A stretch of DNA of 64,000 nt from an uncultured Lachnospiraceae bacterium (GTDB lineage: Bacteria; Bacillota; Clostridia; Lachnospirales; Lachnospiraceae): contig CAKRJH010000010.1 in NCBI GenBank assembly GCA_934351255.1, positions 30,308-94,307 of the forward strand, read 5' to 3'. How positions within the stretch are numbered: the stretch's first letter is position 1; each line of letters opens with the position of its first letter. Below the pieces are notes generated by a model. It saw nothing but the letters and a program-made list of their open reading frames with translations. It was not told the DNA's origin and did not search any database. This document shows, in pieces, positions 47,804 to 55,355 of the stretch. Both the position numbers and the translations under genes were made by a program.

Positions 47804-48467
47804 TAAATGTAATGTAAGGGTGCTCGACACCCGGGGCATCTGTCCGCTGTGTGGCATGGTGCTTGAGGAAGAATCAAAAGAAAGCGAAGCTGTCAGCGGA
47901 TATCCTGATGTGGTGCATCGCCTGAAGAAAAGAGACCGCGCTCTGCGGATCGTTCTGATCATGCTGATCGGAGCGGGCTTTGTCTGTGGACTGGTCAATT
48001 ACCTGACCTATGACCGTCTGTCTTATCCATGGGCCGTGATAGCGATCGGAGCCGCGGTATATGGATTTTATACGCTCTGGGATCTGCTGGGACATGACGG
48101 AGATCATCTGAGCCGGATCTATCATCAGGTCTTTGCATTGACGGCACTTCTGGTCTTTCTGGATTACATGACAAGCAGCCATGGGATAGTGATGGGCTAT
48201 GGAATCCCGGTGATGGTATTTGTCATGGTGGCGGCCATGCTGCTGTGTATCTGTCTCAACCGCAGAAACTGGCCGATTTATATGGGAATCCAGCTTCTGA
48301 CCGCACTGTATGGACTGGTTGGATTTGTGCTGGCTGCGACCGGGGTGACCGGGATGAAGATCCTGAATCTCGTGGCATTTGCTTTGGCTTTGATCGTGTG
48401 GTTTGCCACAATCCTGCTGGGAGACCGCAGGGCTTCCAATGAACTGAAACGTAAATTCCATGTATGA
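47793..48467 (+). CDS. DUF6320-like zinc-ribbon membrane protein
   Basis: A 224-residue protein starting with a zinc ribbon (C3-x2-C6 ... C17-x2-C20), then a charged segment and six membrane spans (about 55-80, 85-105, 115-135, 140-160, 165-185, 190-212). I choose the ATG at 47793 because a GGAG lies 6 nt before it and the ribbon begins at once. It matches what I know of DUF6320 proteins, which occur with the acyltransferase and hydrolase genes that flank it here. The function is unknown. Confidence 0.75.
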   Translation: MRCSKCNVRVLDTRGICPLCGMVLEEESKESEAVSGYPDVVHRLKKRDRALRIVLIMLIGAGFVCGLVNYLTYDRLSYPWAVIAIGAAVYGFYTLWDLLGHDGDHLSRIYHQVFALTALLVFLDYMTSSHGIVMGYGIPVMVFVMVAAMLLCICLNRRNWPIYMGIQLLTALYGLVGFVLAATGVTGMKILNLVAFALALIVWFATILLGDRRASNELKRKFHV

Positions 48468-48497
48468 CCATACAGAAAGAGAAGTGAGGTATCCGTA

Positions 48498-49397
48498 GTG
48501 AGTGAACTGGGAGATTTTGTGGGAAAAGGAATCCGGGTAGTGAGCCAGACTCCGATCCTGGGAGATAAACTGGTCAATGGACAGTTCCGCCGTTTCTTTG
48601 AGAAGGTGGAACCGCACTGGATCTGTCCGCCGCAGTTTCAGTGGCAGAAGGTGGTCAGTACACATGCGTCGTGCCAGATGGAATGGCTGATGCCGTTGGA
48701 TGTGGAATCCGACAAGGTGGTTTTACAGCTTCACGGAGGCGGATATCAGGGACATATGCGCAACGCCTATCGGGATTTTGCGGTGAAATACAGTCAGATG
48801 ACCGGTGGCTGTGTGCTCTCGGTGGATTACCGTGTCGCACCGGAAGATCCATATCCGGCAGCATTGCAGGATGCATTGACCGGATATACCTGGCTGCTCG
48901 ACCGGGACATGGATCCGTCGAAGATCTATGTGACCGGCGATTCGGCAGGTGGAGGTCTTGCGCTGGCACTTGCCATGTACCTTCGCGATCACGGCATGCC
49001 GATTCCGGCTGGTCTGATACTGATGTCTCCGTGGACAGATCTGGACTGTCAGGGAGCGTCCTATCAGACAAATTTTGAGGTGGATCCTCTGTTTGGAAAG
49101 CATGGAAACAGTCTGATCTTTGATAATCCCTATCCTGGGGAACATGACCGCCGGGATCCCTATATTTCTCCCTTATATGGAAATTATACCGGACTTCCGC
49201 GGATGCTGTTCCAGGTAGGAGATCAGGAGATGTTGTTGGATGACAGCATCTCTGCGGCACAGAAAGCGTCCAAAGCCGGCGTAGAAGTCAGTCTGACGAT
49301 TTATGAGGGTATGTTTCATGTATTTCAGCTCAGCTCCGGGCGCATTCCGGAGGTTGCGTCTGCATGGAACGAGGTACAGCAGTTTTTGCACCGGTAA
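48498..49397 (+). CDS. alpha/beta hydrolase, HSL/acetyl-esterase type
   Basis: A 299-residue esterase or lipase of the hormone-sensitive lipase family. The oxyanion motif is HGGG at about 79-82 and the nucleophile serine is in GDSAGGG near 148-153. The acid residue is probably in QVGDQEMLLDD near 241, and the histidine in GMFHVF near 275. The start is GTG at 48498. It is the third gene of the cargo trio, so it may hydrolyse or transfer the acyl product of the first. Confidence 0.88.
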   Translation: MSELGDFVGKGIRVVSQTPILGDKLVNGQFRRFFEKVEPHWICPPQFQWQKVVSTHASCQMEWLMPLDVESDKVVLQLHGGGYQGHMRNAYRDFAVKYSQMTGGCVLSVDYRVAPEDPYPAALQDALTGYTWLLDRDMDPSKIYVTGDSAGGGLALALAMYLRDHGMPIPAGLILMSPWTDLDCQGASYQTNFEVDPLFGKHGNSLIFDNPYPGEHDRRDPYISPLYGNYTGLPRMLFQVGDQEMLLDDSISAAQKASKAGVEVSLTIYEGMFHVFQLSSGRIPEVASAWNEVQQFLHR

Positions 49398-49401
49398 CAA
49401 A

Positions 49402-49429
49402 CATATTCACAAGACTTTCTCATAGTATA
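49402..49429 (+). promoter_or_regulatory. possible sigma-E/sigma-K promoter of the recombinase operon
   Basis: CATATT (49402-49407) and CATAGTATA (49421-49429), 13 bp apart. Bacillus sigma-E sites have ATATT about 14 bp before CATAnnnT, and sigma-K sites have CATAnnnTA. The predicted start, near 49437, lies just before the GAGGAGG of the small ORF. No sigma-A site is as good here. The motif is short, so it could arise by chance. Confidence 0.45.
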
Positions 49430-49457
49430 TAAAGAGACTGTGAGGAGGTCTTTTTTT

Positions 49458-49670
49458 GTGGAAGAAGAACAGCAGGGAGAACTGATCGGAGAAATTCATG
49501 GATACAAGGTGTATGTTGTCTATGCGCAGGAGGGACCCGATCAGGAAGAGACGATGGCATTGTATCGGTATATCAAGGCCAATACCTGGTACCGTGATCT
49601 GATGGGGAGAGCCAGAAATGCAGAATACGGGGGCGTGGAGGATGCTGCATGCGATGTGGGGCCTACGTAA
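49458..49670 (+). CDS. small protein coupled to the recombinase
   Basis: A 70-residue acidic protein starting at GTG 49458 behind GAGGAGG. It reads as a short beta hairpin (IGEIHGYKVYVVYAQEG) followed by helices. I do not recognise a family. It overlaps the first recombinase by 22 nt and shares its promoter. That position would suit an accessory protein, such as a recombination directionality factor, but this is a guess. It has no DNA-binding motif that I can see. Confidence 0.6.
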   Translation: MEEEQQGELIGEIHGYKVYVVYAQEGPDQEETMALYRYIKANTWYRDLMGRARNAEYGGVEDAACDVGPT

Positions 49671-50734
49671 GAATTTCCAAGGAGGAACGGGCACAGGAGG
49701 GAACCAGCATTGAGGGGCAGCTTCAGGTGATCAGGGGCTATCTGAGCAGGAACCGGGAGATGGAGCTGCGCTGCCAGTGGGTCGATGACGGCTACACAGG
49801 AAGCAATTTTGACCGTCCGGGTTTTCGACAGATGCTCAGAGCGGCAGCACGTGGGGAGATTGACTGCATTGTGGTCAAGGATCTGTCGCGGTTTGGAAGA
49901 GAATATATTCAGACCGGACATTATCTGCAGGAGGTCTTTCCCGCGCTTGGCGTGGAGGTGATCTCGGTAGGCGATTCTTATGACAGCCGCCGTCAGGATC
50001 TGTTTTCCACACATCTGATGATGCCGATCATCAATCTGTTCAATGATGCCTATTGCCGGGATATTTCCAGAAAGGTCAGGCTGTGGCAGAAGGCCAGAAG
50101 ACAGCAGGGGGAATATATCGGGGCATTTGCGGTCTATGGATATTATAAGGATCCGGATCAGATCCACCGTCTGCTGGCCGATCCTGTGGCAGGCAGAGTG
50201 GTACAGGCTGTCTATGCGGCCAGACTGTCCGGACTGTCTCCGGAAAAGATTGCCACATTTCTGAATGAATGCCGGATTCCGGGGCCATTGGCATACAAAA
50301 GACAGATGGGAAGTCGGTTTGCCACCGGACTCGCCGGGGATGCCGGTGAGTGGCAGCCCTATGCGGTGCGCCGGATCCTGCAAAATGAAATGTATACAGG
50401 GGTGATGGTGCAGGGCAAGAGCCGGAAGATCAATTACAAACTGACACAGAGAAAGCGGATTCCGAGAGAACAGTGGATCCGCGTGGCCCACAGGACACCG
50501 GTGCTGATCTCAGGATGGATCTTTTCACTGGTCAATGATAAAACAGCCGGGCGTGTACTTCCCGGTCATTGTTTTGTCAGTCCATGGTCCATGATCGAAC
50601 GGGAGGACCTGGCATTGGGCTGGGATCCGCCCGCTTCCTGGCAGGGCTCTGTACAGTTATTTCTGTCACTCCATCTCGCGGCGGTCAGAAGAAGGGGGAA
50701 TGAGATATGGATCATACTTCGGATCCGGCGATGA
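49649..50734 (+). CDS. serine recombinase 1
   Basis: A 361-residue site-specific recombinase. The resolvase domain (about 1-140) has the catalytic Ser8 region YVRISKEE and DLSRFGRE near 77. The PF07508-type recombinase domain follows (about 150-280), with GYYKDP and YAVRRILQNEMYTG. It lacks the zinc ribbon and long coiled coil of typical 450-550-residue large serine recombinases. A GGAGG lies 7 nt before the ATG. It overlaps both neighbours (22 and 28 nt), so three proteins are coupled. Confidence 0.9.
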   Translation: MRCGAYVRISKEERAQEGTSIEGQLQVIRGYLSRNREMELRCQWVDDGYTGSNFDRPGFRQMLRAAARGEIDCIVVKDLSRFGREYIQTGHYLQEVFPALGVEVISVGDSYDSRRQDLFSTHLMMPIINLFNDAYCRDISRKVRLWQKARRQQGEYIGAFAVYGYYKDPDQIHRLLADPVAGRVVQAVYAARLSGLSPEKIATFLNECRIPGPLAYKRQMGSRFATGLAGDAGEWQPYAVRRILQNEMYTGVMVQGKSRKINYKLTQRKRIPREQWIRVAHRTPVLISGWIFSLVNDKTAGRVLPGHCFVSPWSMIEREDLALGWDPPASWQGSVQLFLSLHLAAVRRRGNEIWIILRIRR

Positions 50735-51486
50735 CCCGCGTGGGGATCTATGTCCGGATATCCAGAAAACATCCTGACAGGGAGGAGGACAGCATCCGGG
50801 GACAGCGGGAGATCTGCAGACAGTATCTTCGAGGGCAGACCGGCTGGTATGAAACTGACATGTATGAGGATGACGGATATTCCGGGATGGATTTTCACAG
50901 ACCGGGCGTCACTAGACTGTATCGGGATATCTGCCGGAGAAAACTGGATGTCCTGCTGGTCAAGGATCTGTCGAGGCTCGGAAGAAATCATCTGGAGGTG
51001 GGAAGGTGGATCGACTGTTTTCTGCCCGCACATGAGGTGAGGCTGGTATGTGCGGGAGCCGGGGAATGCCGGATGGAAGAGATGGGTGTGGAATATGGGA
51101 TCCGGAATGTTATGAATGAGTGGTATGCCAGAGATATCGGACGGAAAGTCCATATGGTAAAACAGTGGAAAAAGGAGCGGGGAGAATTTCTCGGAAGCCG
51201 GGCTCCATATGGATACCGGGTGGTTGTCCGGGAAGGGAGGCGGACATTGCAGGAAGATCCTCCATTGCAGGAGGTATGCCGGGAAATCCGCAGGATGAGA
51301 ATGCAGTCCATGACCTGGGATGAGATACGCCGCGCACTGTATCAGCGCCACATTCATCCGCCAGGTGAGTACGAACGGACAAAGTGTATCCAAGGGGAAC
51401 CCTGTGGATATTGGAATGAGACGACGCTTCGCGCTGTGATCAAACGCACACCAGAGGGGATGACCACACGGGACAGGACGACCTGA
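50707..51486 (+). CDS. serine recombinase 2, short, ending across the attachment site
   Basis: A 259-residue recombinase with an intact catalytic domain: YVRIS with Ser19, DLSRLGRN near 86, and RxxGRK-like YARDIGRK. The recombinase domain stops after [13 protein letters not shown], where recombinase 1 continues for over 100 residues. Its last 8 or 9 codons lie beyond the GGGG and belong to flanking gene DNA. In an excised circle the frame would instead read into the left end and stop after a 13-residue tail, AAVRIIKKFLRIF. It overlaps recombinase 1 by 28 nt. Confidence 0.88.
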   Translation: MDHTSDPAMTRVGIYVRISRKHPDREEDSIRGQREICRQYLRGQTGWYETDMYEDDGYSGMDFHRPGVTRLYRDICRRKLDVLLVKDLSRLGRNHLEVGRWIDCFLPAHEVRLVCAGAGECRMEEMGVEYGIRNVMNEWYARDIGRKVHMVKQWKKERGEFLGSRAPYGYRVVVREGRRTLQEDPPLQEVCREIRRMRMQSMTWDEIRRALYQRHIHPPGEYERTKCIQGEPCGYWNETTLRAVIKRTPEGMTTRDRTT

Positions 51487-51944
51487 CCGCTGCTGTTTAC
51501 AGGCTTGACTTCAGATTCAGGCTCTTTTGGCGCATAATCACCGTAGAGAGTATGTGGTCCCACAGGATAGAGAAGACTCTGGGCAGGCATACCCTCCACC
51601 AGTGGAAGGAGCTGGGTATTTTGCAGGGCCTTTTCGCCGGACATCAGCTGCGCACCTGAGATCTGCACGCTCTCATAATTGCCGGATTCGATCCGGATAG
51701 AATAGGTGCTGTACGGCATCAGCGCTTCCGGCTTCTGGCTGTATTCTCTGGGCGGAGCGGGAAGGGGGATCGTATCAGTCTGTCCGTTCCCGTCAGTCTG
51801 TGTCTGAACCAGAATATCATCGGGCTGGTCGGGGCGTGTGATGGTGACTGTCGCTCCCGCAATCGGAAGCTCTGTGATCATGTCAGTGGCACTGATCTGC
51901 AGAGTTCCCTCCTGGGAGGCATGGGGTGATGTGTTAGAAGGCAT
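51354..51944 (-). CDS. split SpoIID-like gene, N-terminal part
   Basis: This has the proper start of the split gene: ATG at 51944 with GGAGGGA 6 nt upstream. Codons 1-163 (51944-51456) encode a carboxypeptidase-regulatory-like beta domain ([13 protein letters not shown], near 27-40) and a linker ending VVLSRVVIP. The remaining 33 codons lie in the element and end at a stop at 51354. The intact protein would have 417 residues with the SpoIID-like and peptidoglycan-binding parts at 45456-46220. No signal peptide is visible. A sigma-K-like promoter lies directly upstream. Confidence 0.8.
   Translation of the reverse strand: MPSNTSPHASQEGTLQISATDMITELPIAGATVTITRPDQPDDILVQTQTDGNGQTDTIPLPAPPREYSQKPEALMPYSTYSIRIESGNYESVQISGAQLMSGEKALQNTQLLPLVEGMPAQSLLYPVGPHTLYGDYAPKEPESEVKPVNSSGQVVLSRVVIPSGVRLITARSVVSFQYPQGSPWIHFVRSYSPGG
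51438..51461 (+). other. right attachment site (attR-like)
   Basis: The inner arm GATCAAACGCACACCAG (51438-51454) is an imperfect inverted copy of 46226-46242. GGGG (51456-51459) adjoins the outer gene DNA. In the joined circle the arms flank AGGGGG, whose centre is GG, within the shared GGGG. Confidence 0.65.
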
Positions 51945-51958
51945 GGAAAATCCCTCCA

Positions 51959-51987
51959 TTGCTTTTTGGTATTCTATGCCATATACT
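51959..51987 (+). promoter_or_regulatory. dut promoter
   Basis: TTGCTT (51959-51964), a 17-bp spacer and TATACT (51982-51987). Confidence 0.55.
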
Positions 51988-51997
51988 AAAAAGGAGT
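51970..51997 (-). promoter_or_regulatory. possible sigma-K promoter of the split gene
   Basis: On the minus strand, AC (51997-51996), 17 bp, then CATAGAATA (51978-51970). This equals the Bacillus sigma-K consensus AC-n16/17-CATAnnnTA. The start site would fall about 20-25 nt before the ATG. It overlaps the dut promoter on the other strand. A short motif, so suggestive only. Confidence 0.45.
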
Positions 51998-52077
51998 GTC
52001 TGCTGACACGGATAATTACCATTGGCTTTGTATTGTCTGGCAGGAGCCGGCGCGAGAGAAAGGAATACAGGATTAGG

Positions 52078-52512
52078 ATGAAAGAGATCAAGATTAAATA
52101 TTTTACGGATGCAATTGACAGACTGGAGTATATTGACGGCAAATCGGACTGGATCGATCTGAGAGCATCCGAGGAGGTCAGCCTGAAGCAGGGAGAGTTT
52201 GCATTGATCCCTCTGGGGGTAGCCATGGAACTGCCTGAGGGATATGAGGCGCATATTGTACCGCGCAGCAGCACCTACAAAAATTTTGGTGTGATTCAGG
52301 CAAACCACTGTGGGATTGTGGATGGGTCTTACTGCGGGGATAATGACATGTGGCGCATGCCTGTGATCGCAATGAGAGACACGGTGATCCATGTCAATGA
52401 CCGGATCTGCCAGTTCCGCATTATGGAAAATCAGCCAAAGATCGTCTTTGAGGAGGTTGCGCATCTTGCAGGAAAGGATCGCGGCGGATTTGGAAGCACC
52501 GGAAAACAGTAA
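52078..52512 (+). CDS. dut: dUTP diphosphatase
   Basis: Hydrolyses dUTP to dUMP and keeps uracil out of DNA. The ATG at 52078 gives 144 residues, the usual trimeric dUTPase length. [10 protein letters not shown] lies near 62-71, [14 protein letters not shown] near 78-91, ICQFRI near 105, and RGGFGSTG at the C-terminus supplies motif 5. It lies beside, and not within, the transport cluster, though transcription could run on into it (33-nt gap). Confidence 0.92.
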   Translation: MKEIKIKYFTDAIDRLEYIDGKSDWIDLRASEEVSLKQGEFALIPLGVAMELPEGYEAHIVPRSSTYKNFGVIQANHCGIVDGSYCGDNDMWRMPVIAMRDTVIHVNDRICQFRIMENQPKIVFEEVAHLAGKDRGGFGSTGKQ

Positions 52513-52545
52513 CGCAAAGAGGTCCTAATGTAGAATACGGGGAGG

Positions 52546-54576
52546 ATGAGACGATTGAGAGCAGGACGGAAACTGTCAAGACTTCTGGTGTGGATCATGG
52601 CAGCGGCAGTATTGTGTGGTCTGTGCCCGCATCTGTCCGGGGCATCGATGGCACAGTCTGTAACCCGCAGAGACACCGCCGCCAGCATGGTCGACGAGAG
52701 TTTTGCGGCGATACAGGACAATCAGGGACTGATCCTGCGGCAGTGGAAGAGCCGGGCCGGGACGACCCAGGGAGACTGGTTTGCCTTTGGATATGGCAGA
52801 TCCGGACGTACGCAGGAATGTCAGGAGTATCTTGAGGCGTTGGAACAGTATGTGACCGGATGTTATCAGGCGCATGGCTATGGACTCAGCCGGAACAAAC
52901 CGACAGAGTGGCACAGGATCCTGCTCACGGTGCTGGCGTGTGGAGGAGATCCATTGGCGTTTGGGCGGGATGCGTCCGGACAACCGGTCAATCTGCTGGC
53001 GGAGGGGGTATACAACTGCCGTATCGGTGCGCCTTGGAAACAGGGTGTCAATGGGGCAGCCTTTGCCCTGTTGTCGTTGGACAGCAGAAAGTATACGGTC
53101 CCGGCCGGGGCTTCGTACGATCGGGAGGACATCCTGAACTATCTGATCGGGAAAGAACGTCCGGAGGGAGGATTCGCTCTGGGCGGGTCGGCATTGGATG
53201 TGGATGTCACCGCGATGGCGCTGCAGGCGATGGCTCCCTATGAGAAGACAGACCGCCGGGTGGCTCAGGTCATTGCGCGTGGGCTGGATGCACTGGGAGC
53301 AGCACAGCAGCCACAGGGGGATTTCCGCGAGAATATCTCCTCGGCCGACAGCGCGGAGAGTACCGCACAGGTGTTGGTTACACTTTGTACGCTGGGGATC
53401 GATCCGCTTCAGGACAGCCGTTTTATCAGCAGTCAGGGAAAGACGGTATTGGATGGACTGGAACGATATTATCTGACCGGAGGCGGATTCCGTCATCAGC
53501 TTTCGGAAAATACGGCAGATGTACTTGCCACACAACAGGGAATCTATGCACTGACTGCATACATCAGGTTCTGTGATGGCAAGGGAAGCCTGTACGATTT
53601 TTCGGACATGTCCACCGGGACAGAGACGGCATCTCCGGAGGAGTCTTCCTTACCGTCCCCTGCCGCATCGGACAAGCCCACGGGGAGCGAAACTCCGGGA
53701 CAGACATCGGCTCCGAAAAAGACCAAAGCACCGCGGGCGCGAAAGACCGCAGGGGCAGTCAGCACACCGGCTGGTCAAAAAACGGGGAAGAGGCAGGGGC
53801 AGCGGACAAACGGCAGAAGATCCGGGAGCAATACCAGACCTTTGGGAAAGACCGGGAGTAATGCTGAAACTTCCGGAAAGACCGGGAAAAAAGTGACGTC
53901 AGGAGATCTGATCCTGCATCGCCATCATGGTTATGTCCGTGCAAAGACGCTGGATCGTGTAGCGGGGAGCAGTCACCGTATCCGGATCTGTGTCAGACAT
54001 GGTGACATCAGATATTCCATGACGTTTCGAGGTGGGGATCTTGTACCAAAAAGCGGACAGGCCTTTGATATTGTCTGGAACAGCCGGCATCGGAAACAGA
54101 TTCAGAAGATGGCCGCACAGGCGGAGATCTTTGAGGTCAGGGGATATGCGGGAATTGATTCGCTGACGGCGCAGGGGATGGTGCATATGGGAACCGGACT
54201 GGCAGACGGAGATTATCTGTTGATGGAGTATATTGACGGAAAAGATCCCGTTTACTGTCAGAAAATCACGGTGAAGGATTCCATGACACGCTTTCTGCTG
54301 GATCACACCGGCACGTATTTTATCGCCAGACGAATTAAACTGGCGGGGCAGAATGCGCAGGAGAGCGTGGCAGAGGCGCAGGAGACAACGACTCCGGGGG
54401 TCGCTGCTGCATCGGAGAATAAAAATATCCGTGGTGCGAATGGAAGTTCTGCATGGCACAGTGTGATACGCTATCTTGCAGGGATCGTTGCGGCTGTGCT
54501 CGCGGCGGGCACGGTTCTGATGGGATGTGCCCATCGAAGCAGGAGAAAGGCAGACAAAGGAGGAGAGGATTCGTGA
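52546..54576 (+). CDS. surface protein with intrinsic-factor-like alpha-toroid domain
   Basis: A 676-residue exported protein. A signal peptide covers about 1-36. Residues about 45-350 look like an alpha/alpha toroid of the prenyltransferase/terpene-cyclase superfamily: repeats such as GGFALGGSALDVDVTAMALQ (from near 206) and TADVLATQQGIYAL. This is the fold of the alpha domain of intrinsic factor and transcobalamin. A Pro/Ser/Lys linker (about 365-450), a beta-rich domain (about 450-595), a membrane span (about 638-661) and a basic tail follow. It would display the toroid on the cell surface. The next gene supplies a DUF4430 domain. Confidence 0.8.
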   Translation: MRRLRAGRKLSRLLVWIMAAAVLCGLCPHLSGASMAQSVTRRDTAASMVDESFAAIQDNQGLILRQWKSRAGTTQGDWFAFGYGRSGRTQECQEYLEALEQYVTGCYQAHGYGLSRNKPTEWHRILLTVLACGGDPLAFGRDASGQPVNLLAEGVYNCRIGAPWKQGVNGAAFALLSLDSRKYTVPAGASYDREDILNYLIGKERPEGGFALGGSALDVDVTAMALQAMAPYEKTDRRVAQVIARGLDALGAAQQPQGDFRENISSADSAESTAQVLVTLCTLGIDPLQDSRFISSQGKTVLDGLERYYLTGGGFRHQLSENTADVLATQQGIYALTAYIRFCDGKGSLYDFSDMSTGTETASPEESSLPSPAASDKPTGSETPGQTSAPKKTKAPRARKTAGAVSTPAGQKTGKRQGQRTNGRRSGSNTRPLGKTGSNAETSGKTGKKVTSGDLILHRHHGYVRAKTLDRVAGSSHRIRICVRHGDIRYSMTFRGGDLVPKSGQAFDIVWNSRHRKQIQKMAAQAEIFEVRGYAGIDSLTAQGMVHMGTGLADGDYLLMEYIDGKDPVYCQKITVKDSMTRFLLDHTGTYFIARRIKLAGQNAQESVAEAQETTTPGVAAASENKNIRGANGSSAWHSVIRYLAGIVAAVLAAGTVLMGCAHRSRRKADKGGEDS

Positions 54577-55319
54577 TGAGAATATGGAAAACGATGATAC
54601 TTGGCATGATGCTTGCTCTGTCCTTATGTCTTACCGGATGTTCCGGTCTGTCCGACACGGAATCGCAGCGATTCGCGCAGATCACTGATACTCCGGCAGT
54701 GACAGAGTCCGCCGGTGCAGGCAGTGATTCCTATCTGGACGCGGATGACATGCCGGATGACCAGACGGATTATTCCCAATATGATGTGGATCAGAAAGAC
54801 CAGTCTTCGCAGAAGAAATCTGCGGGCAAGGATCAGTACAATACCGACCCGGTGCCTTCCGGCAAACCGGCTCCGGTGGAACCGCAGGAGGCAAAGAAGA
54901 AGCACAAAAGTGGAAAGAAGCAGAAATGCACGCTTCAGATCCTCTGCGGGACGATCCTGGATCATATGGATGATCTGGCCGAGGAGAAAAAAGAAATCGT
55001 TCCTGAGGACGGTGTGATTCTGAAAAAGACAACAGTGACCTTTGAACAGGGGGATTCTGTATTTGATGTGCTGCTCCGGGAGACCCGCAAGCGGAAGATC
55101 CATATGGAGTACAGTTTTACTCCTGTGTATAACAGCAGTTATATTGAGGGGATCGCCAATCTCTATGAGTTCGACTGCGGAGAACTGTCCGGCTGGATGT
55201 ACTGTGTCAATGACTGGTATCCCAATTACGGCGTCAGCCGGTATCAGGTGAAGGCCGGGGATGAGATCGTATTTAACTATACCTGTGATCTCGGAAGGGA
55301 TCTGGGAGTCGGGCAATAG
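54576..55319 (+). CDS. DUF4430 lipoprotein
   Basis: A 247-residue lipoprotein with lipobox LTGC (Cys22). A long acidic then basic low-complexity linker (about 25-135) holds it away from the membrane. A DUF4430 domain (about 150-245) ends with LSGWMYCVNDWYPNYGVSRY and YTCDLGRDLG. DUF4430 corresponds to the beta domain of transcobalamin-type carriers. The ATG overlaps the upstream stop (TGATG), so the toroid and DUF4430 proteins are made together, like a two-piece carrier. Confidence 0.85.
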   Translation: MRIWKTMILGMMLALSLCLTGCSGLSDTESQRFAQITDTPAVTESAGAGSDSYLDADDMPDDQTDYSQYDVDQKDQSSQKKSAGKDQYNTDPVPSGKPAPVEPQEAKKKHKSGKKQKCTLQILCGTILDHMDDLAEEKKEIVPEDGVILKKTTVTFEQGDSVFDVLLRETRKRKIHMEYSFTPVYNSSYIEGIANLYEFDCGELSGWMYCVNDWYPNYGVSRYQVKAGDEIVFNYTCDLGRDLGVGQ

Positions 55320-55355
55320 GCAGCTTCGATATGTATGGAAAGGAGGGGAAGGCTG

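Larger units (their letters stand above)
46221..51459. mobile_element. 5.2-kb serine-recombinase element splitting a SpoIID-like gene
   Basis: The element interrupts one minus-strand gene. Its limits are the copies of GGGG at 46221-46224 and 51456-51459. Taking one copy away with the intervening DNA leaves 417 codons in frame. Contents from left: inverted inner end, AT-rich hairpin and four palindromic repeats, acyltransferase-like gene, DUF6320 gene, alpha/beta hydrolase gene, possible sporulation promoter, small ORF and two serine recombinase genes. No transposase, phage structural gene or conjugation gene is present. The organisation recalls the skin element of Bacillus sigK and similar intervening elements, but the cargo is metabolic. 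Confidence 0.85.

Noticed and set aside
46508..49397. Restriction, toxin or phage-defence cargo in the element
   Set aside because: The three cargo proteins are an acyltransferase-like protein, a zinc-ribbon membrane protein and an esterase; none has a nuclease, toxin or defence motif.
51838..52077. Upstream extension of dut
   Set aside because: The extra 80 codons run across the divergent split gene and both promoters. The dUTPase family starts at the ATG at 52078.
52513..52545. Cobalamin riboswitch before the toroid/ECF cluster
   Set aside because: The gap is only 33 nt and the 133-bp gap before dut holds promoters. I find no B12-box-like sequence, so the cobalamin idea rests on proteins only.
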